From: Pseudomonas viridiflava
GTDB taxonomy: Bacteria; Pseudomonadota; Gammaproteobacteria; Pseudomonadales; Pseudomonadaceae
Assembly (NCBI RefSeq): GCF_900573885.1
Contig: NZ_UPSE01000533.1
Coordinates: forward strand, 268,992 to 332,991
Direction: 5' to 3'
DNA length: 64,000 bases
Shown: positions 33,941 through 41,721 of the stretch, in pieces
Position numbering within the stretch: position 1 is the stretch's first letter
How the letters are laid out: the number at the start of each line of letters is the position of its first letter
Position numbers and translations under genes: made by a program
The notes under the pieces: generated by a model
Seen by the model: only the letters and a program-made list of their open reading frames with translations
Databases searched by the model: none
Told to the model about the DNA's origin: nothing

Positions 33941-34330
33941 CTAACGCAATGTGGGGCTGAGCATGATCAACAGCGTGCACACCAGGCCGACGATCCATAC
34001 CAGCGACCGTTGCCAGTGCATATCCGCCCAGTACAGAACCAGATAGAGCACGCGGGCCACCACGAAGATCACCGCCAGGGTATCGACGAAAAAGCCCATG
34101 GTTTGCGTGACGTGCGCCATCAGCACAGCGGCGGCGAACAACATGAAGGCTTCGAAGGTGTTTTGGTGAGCGGCATAGGCGCGAGCGCCAAAGCCGGTCA
34201 GGCGCGCTTGCTGGGCGCGAGGATGATGGTTGTCGTAGCCGCCATCTTTCTTCATTTCGCGAGCCACCGGAACCTTGGCCACGTAAATCAGCAACGCAGT
34301 AATGAATACACACCAGAACGGCAGACTCAT
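33941..34330 (-). CDS. MAPEG family membrane protein
   Basis: A 129-residue protein with four membrane helices and the MAPEG core AYAAHQNTFEAFMLFAAAVLMAH, together with HPRAQQARLTGFGARA. MAPEG proteins include glutathione transferase-like and peroxidase enzymes, but the bacterial role is unclear. It stands alone between convergent mltD and the oxidoreductase gene on the same strand, 112 bp downstream of it. Confidence 0.88.
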   Translation of the reverse strand: MSLPFWCVFITALLIYVAKVPVAREMKKDGGYDNHHPRAQQARLTGFGARAYAAHQNTFEAFMLFAAAVLMAHVTQTMGFFVDTLAVIFVVARVLYLVLYWADMHWQRSLVWIVGLVCTLLIMLSPTLR

Positions 34331-34442
34331 CGGTTGTTTTCCTTGTTATGGGGATGAGCCTGGAGTGTAGCCCGGCATCCGCGCGCTTAGGTACGGCGGT
34401 GTAGCGGGAAGCGAGCGTTGCACTCGCCTCCCAGAGTGGCGC

Positions 34443-35429
34443 TTAGCCGAGATTGAGCAGCACGCGACCGACCATTTTCCCGGCCAGAATGCGCTGCAAG
34501 GCGGCTGGCAGTTGCGGCAGGTTCACTTCTTCAACCAGCGGTTCGAGGTCGAGTTTCCATTGCAGGGAAAGGCGATCCCACATCGATGCCTTGACCACCA
34601 TCGGCAGCTCAACCGAATCGACGCCCAAGAGGTTTACGCCGCGCAGAATGAACGGCATCACGCTGCCCTTGAAGCCCACGCCGGCGGTCAAACCGCAGCA
34701 GGCGACACTGCCGCCGTATTGCAGGGCCTTGACCACGTTGAAGAGAATGTCGCCACCCACGGTGTCCACCGCGCCGGCCCATTGCTCTTTGAGCATGGCT
34801 TTGTCGGCGCCGGCTTGCAGGTCTTCACGGCTGACAATCTGACTGGCGCCCAGGCCCTGCAGAAACGCCGCTTGCTCGGCTTTGCCGGTAGACGCCGCCA
34901 CGGTGTAGCCCAAGCGCTTGAGCAGCACCACGGCAATGCTGCCGACGCCGCCGGTAGCGCCGGTGACCAGCACGGTGCCGCTGTCCGGGCGCAGGCCGGC
35001 TTGTTCGAGTTTGTCGACGCACAACGCAGCGGTCAGGCCGGCCGTGCCGAGCACCATGGATTCGCGCAACGACAACCCCTGCGGACGCTTGATCGCCCAC
35101 GCGGCGGGAATGCGAATGTACTGGCCGAAGCCACCAGCCGTGTTCATGCCCAGGTCGTAGCCGGTAACGATTACCTCATCGCCAACAGAAAACTCGCCAA
35201 CGCTGGACTGTTCCACCACGCCAGCGGCGTCGATGCCGGGCGTGTGCGGAAAGTTGCGGGTGACGCCGCGATTGCCGCTGGCCGACAGCGCGTCTTTGTA
35301 GTTGAGCGACGAGTAATGCACACGGATCAGCAACTCGCCGGCTGGAAGGTCCGCAGTGTCTCGCTCGATCACCTGCGGCTCGAACACGCCAGCCACTTCA
35401 CTGACTTGTAGTGCGTTGAACTTACTCAT
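34443..35429 (-). CDS. YhdH/YhfP-type quinone oxidoreductase (acryloyl-CoA reductase-like)
   Basis: A 328-residue zinc-independent MDR enzyme. N-terminal GroES-like part: LLIRVHYSSLNYKDALSASGNRGV and TPGIDAAGVV. NADPH fold: VLVTGATGGVGSIAVVLLKRLGYTVAASTGKAEQ. C-terminal SVACCGLTAGVGFKGSVMPFILRGVNLLGVDSV is characteristic of YhdH/AcuI acryloyl-CoA reductases, which detoxify acryloyl-CoA. Native substrate uncertain. Ordered with sohB and the phosphatase/SCP2 cluster, as I recall in other Pseudomonas. Confidence 0.9.
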   Translation of the reverse strand: MSKFNALQVSEVAGVFEPQVIERDTADLPAGELLIRVHYSSLNYKDALSASGNRGVTRNFPHTPGIDAAGVVEQSSVGEFSVGDEVIVTGYDLGMNTAGGFGQYIRIPAAWAIKRPQGLSLRESMVLGTAGLTAALCVDKLEQAGLRPDSGTVLVTGATGGVGSIAVVLLKRLGYTVAASTGKAEQAAFLQGLGASQIVSREDLQAGADKAMLKEQWAGAVDTVGGDILFNVVKALQYGGSVACCGLTAGVGFKGSVMPFILRGVNLLGVDSVELPMVVKASMWDRLSLQWKLDLEPLVEEVNLPQLPAALQRILAGKMVGRVLLNLG

Positions 35430-35482
35430 ATCGCTCTCCTGCGTTAGCGCTTGTTATTGAACGCGACACCGTGCCCGGCTAC

Positions 35483-36502
35483 TTACCAGAAGCGCTGCTG
35501 CTGCAACCGGCTCAGCCAGGTCAGCAACAGGCGGTCGACCGACAGGCTGGCCGCCAGACCCACACGCTCCGGCAGACTTTTCTTGTGCGCGTAATGCAAT
35601 TGGTACACGTCGGCGGTTTTCGCTTTGGTGGCGATGTATTCATCGCTGGTCATCAGCTCATCCACCAGTTTCTTGCCCAGCGCGGCCTGACCCAGCCAGA
35701 CCTCGCCCGTGGCGATTTCGTCCATCTGCAACTGCGGGCGGTAGCTGGCGACGAAGTCTTTGAACAGCTCGTGGGTAATTTCCAGGTCTTGCTGGAATTT
35801 CTCGCGGCCCTTCTCGGTGTTCTCGCCAAATACCGTCAGCGTGCGTTTGTATTCGCCGGCGGTGAGCACTTCAAAATCAACGTCGTGTTTCTTCAGCAAG
35901 CGGTGCACGTTAGGCAACTGCGCCACCACGCCAATGGAGCCAAGAATGGCGAACGGCGCGGAAATAATTTTCTGGCCGATGCAGGCCATCATGTAACCGC
36001 CGCTGGCTGCGACCTTGTCGACGCACACGGTCAGCGGCACGCCGGCCTGACGAATGCGCGCCAGTTGCGACGAGGCCAAGCCATAACTGTGGACCATTCC
36101 GCCGCCGCTCTCCAGGCGCAGCACCACTTCGTCTTTCGGTGTGGCCAGGGTCAGCAATGCAGTCACTTCGTGGCGCAGCGCGTCGGTGGCAGAGGCTTTG
36201 ATGTCGCCATCGAAATCCAGCACGTAAACGCGGGGTTTGGCCTCGGGGTTTTTCTTCGCCAGTTTGTCGGCCTTGGCTTGAGCCTTGTGCAGAACCTTCA
36301 GTTGGTCCTTGCTCACAATCGAGCCTTGCAGGCGCTCGTGCAGTGCTTTGTAGAAGTCGTTAAGTTTATGGACCTCCAATTGCCCGCTACGTTTGCGGCC
36401 TTTTCCACGCAGCGCGGCGATGGTCAGTAGCACCACTAAAATGGCCACCACCACCGTTAATGTCTTGGCCAGAAAGCCAGCGTAATCGGCTAGAAACTCC
36501 AC
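35483..36502 (-). CDS. sohB: Inner membrane protease SohB (S49 family)
   Basis: A 339-residue S49 peptidase. An N-terminal membrane helix (KTLTVVVAILVVLLTIAAL) is followed by a charged coiled region and the catalytic domain. The Ser is in VCVDKVAASGGYMMACIG; the general base Lys is in the APFAILGSIGVVAQLPNVHRLLKKHDV to GEYKRTLTVFGENTEKGREKF region. It probably degrades membrane or periplasmic polypeptides. Starts at 36502 and is divergent from the histidine phosphatase gene. Confidence 0.94.
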   Translation of the reverse strand: MEFLADYAGFLAKTLTVVVAILVVLLTIAALRGKGRKRSGQLEVHKLNDFYKALHERLQGSIVSKDQLKVLHKAQAKADKLAKKNPEAKPRVYVLDFDGDIKASATDALRHEVTALLTLATPKDEVVLRLESGGGMVHSYGLASSQLARIRQAGVPLTVCVDKVAASGGYMMACIGQKIISAPFAILGSIGVVAQLPNVHRLLKKHDVDFEVLTAGEYKRTLTVFGENTEKGREKFQQDLEITHELFKDFVASYRPQLQMDEIATGEVWLGQAALGKKLVDELMTSDEYIATKAKTADVYQLHYAHKKSLPERVGLAASLSVDRLLLTWLSRLQQQRFW

Positions 36503-36683
36503 GCGTTGTTCCTCAAGAAATCAGATAAGCGCCCGGCATCGGGCGGCGAGTAAGGGGCCCAAGCATACCGACGCAACCCTGGCCCGACCAGCCGCGCAAA
36601 GCCGCCGTTTGTTACCAGGCTGTGCGTCTCGCTTGCGTCATAGAGCGCGGTGATAGCGATTCAAACAAGCGTATGTTTTTTCG

Positions 36684-36712
36684 TTGACAGGCCCACCCTA
36701 TCCTCATACCCT
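36684..36712 (+). promoter_or_regulatory. Candidate sigma-70 promoter for the histidine phosphatase gene
   Basis: A perfect TTGACA (36684-36689) has TACCCT (36707-36712) 17 nt downstream. The -10 box is poor, so the call leans on the -35 box and its position 35 bp before the GTG start. Confidence 0.35.
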
Positions 36713-36746
36713 CGCGAAACTTTCACCGTAGCGGGATGACGCTCAC

Positions 36747-37457
36747 GTGGGCAGCATTTACATGATTCGCCATGGCCAGGCTTCCTTTGGCGCCGACGAT
36801 TACGACGTGCTGTCCGAGCGCGGTGTGCAGCAAGCCGAAATTCTCGGCCGGCACCTGGCGCAGCTCGACGTACGCTTCGATCGTTGCCTGGCCGGCAGCC
36901 TGTTGCGTCAGCAGCACACCGGCAAATCGGCCCTCGCTCAACTCCAGGCCGCAGGCATTGCCACGCCGGAACTGGAAACCGACGAAGCCTTCAATGAATT
37001 CGACGCCGACGCCGTCATTCGCGCCCTGCTCCCCGACTTGCTTCCCGAAGAACCCCACGCTCTTGAAACCCTGCGCAACGCGGCACAAAACCGTGGCGAG
37101 TTTCAGCGCCTGTTCGCCCTGCTGATCGGTCGCTGGATTTCCGGCGAGCATCCCAAACCGGGCCTGCAAAGCTGGAAGGAATTCGTTGAACAAGTGGAAG
37201 GCGGCTTGGCGCGGATTCTCGAACGGGCTGCCAGCAAAGACAGCGTCGCGGTGTTCACATCCGGCGGCACCATTACCGCCATGCTGCATCTCATAACTGC
37301 AATACCGGCAGCGCAAGCTTTCGAGCTGAACTGGCAAATCGTCAACACCTCGCTCAACCGCTTCAAGTTCCGCGGTCGCGAGGTGGCACTGGCTTCCTTC
37401 AACAGTCACGCGCATTTAGAGCTGTTGAAGGCGCCGGAACTCATCACTTTCCGCTGA
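36747..37457 (+). CDS. Histidine phosphatase family protein
   Basis: A 236-residue phosphoglycerate-mutase-fold phosphatase. The phospho-accepting His is in MIRHGQASFGADDYDVLSERG at the N-terminus; other catalytic parts are EFDADAVI and FTSGGTITAML. It acts on a small phosphorylated substrate that is unknown. GTG start at 36747 fits the family start MGSIYMIRHGQ. A SCP2 gene and terminator follow, so the two form a short operon. Divergent from sohB. Confidence 0.9.
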   Translation: MGSIYMIRHGQASFGADDYDVLSERGVQQAEILGRHLAQLDVRFDRCLAGSLLRQQHTGKSALAQLQAAGIATPELETDEAFNEFDADAVIRALLPDLLPEEPHALETLRNAAQNRGEFQRLFALLIGRWISGEHPKPGLQSWKEFVEQVEGGLARILERAASKDSVAVFTSGGTITAMLHLITAIPAAQAFELNWQIVNTSLNRFKFRGREVALASFNSHAHLELLKAPELITFR

Positions 37458-37520
37458 GTTCCGGACTACTGTGGCCCGCAAGGCCGCGCGTAACCCAAGA
37501 AAACTATAAAGGATCGAATC

Positions 37521-37835
37521 ATGACCACAGTTGCTGACATCGCTAAAACCATGCAGTCCAAATTCAACGCTTCCGCTGCTGCCGGCCTGGACCTGGTATT
37601 CGGTTTCAAAATCGAAGACGGCGAAGACTTCTACCTGACCGTTAAAGACGGCACGTGCGACCTGACCGAAGGCACCGCGCCAAACGCCAACGTCACCCTG
37701 ATCATGAACACCGAAACCCTGGCTGGCATCACCTCCGGTGAAACCGACGGTATGCAGGCGTTCATGGGCGGTAAACTGCGCGCTGAAGGCGACATGATGC
37801 TGGCCATGAAACTGGGCGAACTGTTCCCGGTTTAA
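37521..37835 (+). CDS. SCP2 sterol-binding domain protein
   Basis: A 104-residue single-domain SCP2 protein: FNASAAAGLDLVFGFKIEDGEDFYLTVKDGTCDL then ANVTLIMNTETLAGITSGETDGMQAFMGGKLRAEGDMMLAMKLGELFP. SCP2 domains bind lipids and fatty acyl groups. AAGGA precedes the ATG. It lies between the histidine phosphatase and a strong terminator, and next to a phosphotransferase/SDR pair that may share a lipid or acyl-CoA pathway. Confidence 0.93.
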   Translation: MTTVADIAKTMQSKFNASAAAGLDLVFGFKIEDGEDFYLTVKDGTCDLTEGTAPNANVTLIMNTETLAGITSGETDGMQAFMGGKLRAEGDMMLAMKLGELFPV

Positions 37836-37863
37836 GGCGATTTAGCGTCTACGCTAGATGACA

Positions 37864-37893
37864 AACCGGAGTCTTTGGACTCCGGTTTTTTTT
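37864..37893 (+). terminator. Rho-independent terminator of the SCP2 gene
   Basis: Perfect 10-bp stem AACCGGAGTC-TTTG-GACTCCGGTT followed by a T-run. Confidence 0.96.
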
Positions 37894-38006
37894 CGTCTGC
37901 GTGCTGTCAGTTGCGTAGGCTGTAGCCGGCAATCAGGCCGGATGATTATCCAAAAACACGCTCACCAATAAGGGCCCGCGTGGCTTGTGAGGCCTGCGGC
38001 ACGGCA

Positions 38007-38027
38007 TTAGATTAGCCAATAATCTAA
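38007..38027. promoter_or_regulatory. Palindromic operator candidate TTAGATTA-N5-TAATCTAA
   Basis: Perfect 8-bp arms separated by GCCAA, centred 40 bp before the start of the phosphotransferase gene. A -10-like TATAAG follows at 38037-38042, so a bound regulator would cover the core promoter. Confidence 0.5.
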
Positions 38028-38056
38028 GGCCCTCATTATAAGTAGAAGGGATAAGT

Positions 38057-39124
38057 ATGGCGCTTACCGACCAGTCCACCCGAATCCGTAATGGCGAAGA
38101 ACTCGACGCCGCCGTTATCGACCCGTACTTGAAGGCGCACATTCCTGGCCTGACTGGCACGCCGGTAATCAGCCAATTCCCCGGCGGCGCTTCGAACCTC
38201 ACCTACTTGCTCGAATACCCGGATCAGGAATTCGTGCTGCGCCGTCCGCCGTTCGGCCACAAAGCCAAATCGGCCCACGACATGGGCCGCGAATTCCGCA
38301 TTCTCAACCAGCTCAACGACGGCTTCCCCTACTGCCCCAAAGCCTACGTGCACTGCACCGATGAAAGCGTAATTGGCGCCGAGTTCTACGTGATGGAACG
38401 CGTCAACGGCATCATCCTGCGCACCGATATGCCGCCTGAACTTAACTTCAGCCCCGAGCAAACCCGCGAGCTGTGCAAGAACTTCGTCGATAAATTCGTC
38501 GAGCTGCACAACGTCGACTACAACGCCTGCGGCCTGGGCGATCTCGGCAAGCCGGAAGGTTATGTAGAGCGGCAGATTGGCGGCTGGACCGACCGCTACG
38601 AAAAAGCCATGACCCCCGACGCGCCGACCTGGGACGTGGCCAAAGCCTGGCTGCGCGACAAGATGCCCGCCGACCACCACAAGCCGGCGATCGTGCACAA
38701 CGACTACCGCCTCGACAACGTGATTCTCGACCCCAACAACCCGACGCAAATCATCGGCGTGCTGGACTGGGAACTGACCACCATCGGCGATCCGCTGATG
38801 GACCTGGGCAACACCCTCGCCTACTGGATTGACGCAGCCGACTCGGCGCCGATGCAAATGATGCGTCGCCAGCCGAGCCACGCGCCGGGCATGTTTACCC
38901 GTCAGGAATTCGCCGACTACTACGGCGAGCGCGCCGGCGTGGAAGTGAAGAACCTCGACTTCTACTACACCTATGGCCTGTTCCGCCTGGCCGGCATCGT
39001 GCAGCAGATTTACTACCGCTACTTCCATGGCCAGACCCAGGACAAACGCTTCGCCTCGTTCATTCAGCTGAACAAGCTGCTGGAGCAAGCGAGCCTGCAG
39101 GTCATCAACAAGTCCACGCTGTAA
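38057..39124 (+). CDS. Phosphotransferase family protein (ACAD10/11-like kinase)
   Basis: A 355-residue protein with an aminoglycoside-phosphotransferase-like kinase fold: FPGGASNLTYLLEYPDQEFVLRRPPFG (nucleotide loop), IVHNDYRLDNVILDPNNPTQIIGVLDWELTTIGDPLMDLG (HxD catalytic loop and metal DWE). Related domains phosphorylate hydroxyacyl groups in acyl-CoA pathways (ACAD10/11). AAGGG precedes the ATG. A SDR gene follows 100 bp downstream, and a palindromic operator lies just upstream. Substrate not known. Confidence 0.9.
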   Translation: MALTDQSTRIRNGEELDAAVIDPYLKAHIPGLTGTPVISQFPGGASNLTYLLEYPDQEFVLRRPPFGHKAKSAHDMGREFRILNQLNDGFPYCPKAYVHCTDESVIGAEFYVMERVNGIILRTDMPPELNFSPEQTRELCKNFVDKFVELHNVDYNACGLGDLGKPEGYVERQIGGWTDRYEKAMTPDAPTWDVAKAWLRDKMPADHHKPAIVHNDYRLDNVILDPNNPTQIIGVLDWELTTIGDPLMDLGNTLAYWIDAADSAPMQMMRRQPSHAPGMFTRQEFADYYGERAGVEVKNLDFYYTYGLFRLAGIVQQIYYRYFHGQTQDKRFASFIQLNKLLEQASLQVINKSTL

Positions 39125-39224
39125 TCATGCGCAACCCGCCGCCCGGCCTTCGGCTGGCGGCGGGTTCAGCCACCTGGCCGTCGCTAACCCGACGCTTATA
39201 AAAACCCGCAATCAGGGGAACCCC

Positions 39225-39992
39225 ATGTCCAAGACCAACCTGTTCGACCTCGACGGCAAAGTCGCTTTCGTTTCCGGCGCCAGCCGCGGCATCGGTGAAG
39301 CCATCGCCAAATTGCTGGCCCAGCAAGGCGCGCACGTGATCGTTTCGAGCCGCAAAATCGAAGGCTGCCAGGCCGTGGCCGACGCCATCATTGCCGACGG
39401 AGGCAAAGCCACCGCCATCGCCTGCCACATCGGCGAGATGGAACAGATTCAGAACGTGTTCGCCCAGATTCGCGAGCAGTTCGGCCAGTTGGACATTCTG
39501 GTCAACAACGCCGCCACCAACCCGCAGTTCTGCAACGTGCTGGACACCGACCTGTCGGCCTTCCAGAAAACCGTTGACGTAAACATTCGTGGCTACTTCT
39601 TCATGTCCATCGAAGCCGGCAAGCTGATGCGTGAAAAAGGCAAAGGCAGCATCATCAACGTGGCCTCGATCAACGGCGTATCGCCGGGCGTGTTCCAGGG
39701 CATCTACTCGGTGACCAAGGCCGCCGTGATCAACATGACCAAAGTGTTCGCCAAGGAATGCGCGCAATTCGGCATTCGCTGCAACGCCCTGCTGCCAGGC
39801 CTGACCGACACCAAATTCGCCTCGGCACTGGTGAAAAACGACGCCATTCTGAACACCGCACTGCAACAGATTCCGCTCAAGCGCGTGGCGGATCCGAGCG
39901 AGATGGCGGGCACTGTTCTGTATTTGGCGAGCGATGCTTCCAGCTACACCACGGGTGTGGCGCTCAACGTCGACGGCGGTTTCCTTTCGTAA
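39225..39992 (+). CDS. SDR family oxidoreductase
   Basis: A 255-residue classical short-chain dehydrogenase. NAD(P) motif VSGASRGIGEAIAKLLA near 16-32, NNAAT, catalytic Ser in INVASINGVSPGVFQGIYSVTKAAV with YxxxK (YSVTK), and C-terminal VALNVDGGFLS. It probably works with the preceding phosphotransferase in oxidising a hydroxyacyl or alcohol intermediate; the substrate is unknown. A structured repeat begins 4 nt after the stop. Confidence 0.93.
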   Translation: MSKTNLFDLDGKVAFVSGASRGIGEAIAKLLAQQGAHVIVSSRKIEGCQAVADAIIADGGKATAIACHIGEMEQIQNVFAQIREQFGQLDILVNNAATNPQFCNVLDTDLSAFQKTVDVNIRGYFFMSIEAGKLMREKGKGSIINVASINGVSPGVFQGIYSVTKAAVINMTKVFAKECAQFGIRCNALLPGLTDTKFASALVKNDAILNTALQQIPLKRVADPSEMAGTVLYLASDASSYTTGVALNVDGGFLS

Positions 39993-39996
39993 CTAA

Positions 39997-40120
39997 CCGA
40001 TCGGCTGCGCGTCGGCGTGGCTGCGTTAAAAAAAGACTTTGAATGCTCATGGGCTACAGCCCACTGCGCTTCAAAGTCTTTTTTTGCCTTGCCTCTTCTA
40101 GCTCGCTCGATCTTGATCGG
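39997..40120 (+). repeat. Structured repeat, copy C
   Basis: 124 bp immediately after the SDR stop, ends CCGATC / GATCGG. A perfect 16-bp stem AAAAAAAGACTTTGAA / TTCAAAGTCTTTTTTT (40028-40043 / 40070-40085) encloses ATGCTCAT, the hairpin GGGC-TACA-GCCC (40051-40062) and ACTGCGC. The T-run makes it a possible terminator. Shares boxes GCGTCGGC, GCTGCGTT, TGCTCA, GCCTTGCC and CTAG with copies A, B and D. Confidence 0.85.
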
Positions 40121-40164
40121 CGTGGGTTCGCGAACGTTCTACATTCGACCCCACGGCGCAAACC

Positions 40165-41607
40165 TCACTTCTTGGTCAACGCCTCCAGACACCGCCCGGT
40201 CAACTGGGTAAAGCGCTGAAACGCCACAAACTGTTCATGTTTCAGCGCCCGCCCGGAAATGCGGCTGTCGGCGTAGAGCACGCCGATCTGCCGGTTGCCG
40301 GCCAGCAATGGGGCGATGAAGAACATGCCTTGGCCGAGCCATTGGCGAATTGGCTGGGTCACCAGTTCGTTGAGGTTGTAGCTGGCCGGCACGCCCATCC
40401 ACAGCGCTTCGCGATGGCGCAGTACGTAGCTGAAGATGTGCGGCTGCTCGGCCTGTTCGGCGGGCAATATGAAGTCGCTGAGCCAGCGTTCGGTTTTTTC
40501 ACCGACGGCGCGCTTGGCTTTGAAGCGGGTCTGCTCGTCGGCCAATACCGCCAGCATCACGCGTTCCAGCCCAGCGCCCTGGTGCAGGCCTTTGAACAGC
40601 GTCTCGAGAATCAGGCCAACGTCGGCCCGTTTGGACACCATCATGCCGAGGTCTTGCAGCGCCTGTTGCAAGATCAGCAGGTTGGGCTGCAGCAGCCGCG
40701 CCTTGCGCTGTTCCTGTTGGGTGCGGATCAGTTCCGGGTCGGTGGAGGGAATCAGCCGGCACAAGGAGCTGGCGCCAAACGTGGCGGCCACTTTTACCGC
40801 TTCGTCGGCGCTGTCGAGCACTTGTTGCAGCGCTTCTTGTGGTGTCACGCCAATAAAGGTCGCCATCTGATTGATGAGGCCTTCCATTTCCGGCGAGTCC
40901 CAGCCTTCCAGCGCCGCTTCGCTGATGCGTGCACCGAGGTGCACGGCAAAGGCGGCAGGGTCGTTATGGTTGCTGATGTTGTGGGCCAGGCTGGCGATTT
41001 CGCCGAGGTTCCAGCTTTTCACCAGGCCTTGGGTCAGCTGACGAAAACTGGTGCCGAGCACCTCACGCACCACTTCGTCTTCGTTGACGCCAGGGCGCGC
41101 CAGGGCGGCGCCGAGTTCATCGGCCTGCTCCCCGCCACAGCCCCAGAACGCCAGCGCGCCGAGGTGATACAGCAACGCGGCAATAAACACTTCTTCCTGG
41201 TGCTTGGTCAGCACGTAGCCGGCCATGTTGCGCGCCTGCACGGCGGCGTGGAACGAGCGCGCCAGCAGTTCGTGCAATTGCTCGCTGGAGGCGCGCCCCA
41301 GCAAGCCGTCGATCAGGCTGACCGACAAACCGATCAGCCGCACGTTGTCGAAACCGATCAGCACGATGGCGCGCGAAATGGTCCGAATCTGTTCCTGGGC
41401 GGGGTTGTAGTAAACGCTATTGCCGACGCGCAGCACTTTGGAGGTTAACGAGGCGTCGCGCAGCAACACATCGGCCAATTGCTGCACCGACGATTTTTCT
41501 GCCTGGGCCAGGCGGTGCAAGTCCTGCACTACGGCGGCCAATGCCGGTAACTCGGCCTGATTCAAACGATCGATCCATGACTGCAATCCATGGGTGCGTG
41601 TTGCCAA
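40165..41607 (-). CDS. HDOD domain-containing protein
   Basis: A ~480-residue protein. Residues ~10-210 form an HDOD domain (QAELPALAAVVQDLHRLAQAEKSSVQQLADVLLRDASLTSKVLRVGNS), related to HD-GYP signalling but without the metal-binding HD residues. A GAF-like C-terminal region follows (~330-470: QQALQDLGMMVSKRADVGLILETLF, GVLYADSRISG). Likely a signalling or regulatory scaffold. The TTG at 41607 has GAGG 8 nt upstream and is preferred; an ATG at 41628 lacks a good site. Divergent from nppA1. Confidence 0.85.
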   Translation of the reverse strand: MATRTHGLQSWIDRLNQAELPALAAVVQDLHRLAQAEKSSVQQLADVLLRDASLTSKVLRVGNSVYYNPAQEQIRTISRAIVLIGFDNVRLIGLSVSLIDGLLGRASSEQLHELLARSFHAAVQARNMAGYVLTKHQEEVFIAALLYHLGALAFWGCGGEQADELGAALARPGVNEDEVVREVLGTSFRQLTQGLVKSWNLGEIASLAHNISNHNDPAAFAVHLGARISEAALEGWDSPEMEGLINQMATFIGVTPQEALQQVLDSADEAVKVAATFGASSLCRLIPSTDPELIRTQQEQRKARLLQPNLLILQQALQDLGMMVSKRADVGLILETLFKGLHQGAGLERVMLAVLADEQTRFKAKRAVGEKTERWLSDFILPAEQAEQPHIFSYVLRHREALWMGVPASYNLNELVTQPIRQWLGQGMFFIAPLLAGNRQIGVLYADSRISGRALKHEQFVAFQRFTQLTGRCLEALTKK

Positions 41608-41721
41608 GATGAAAACCTCGCGGAACATTCTTTCATTGTTGCCATTAGCGGCTTAAACCGGCCTCTGGGCTTTCTCTTTTTCCAGCGGATACAAGCTGTT
41701 ACTGTACCGCCACGAAGCTCA

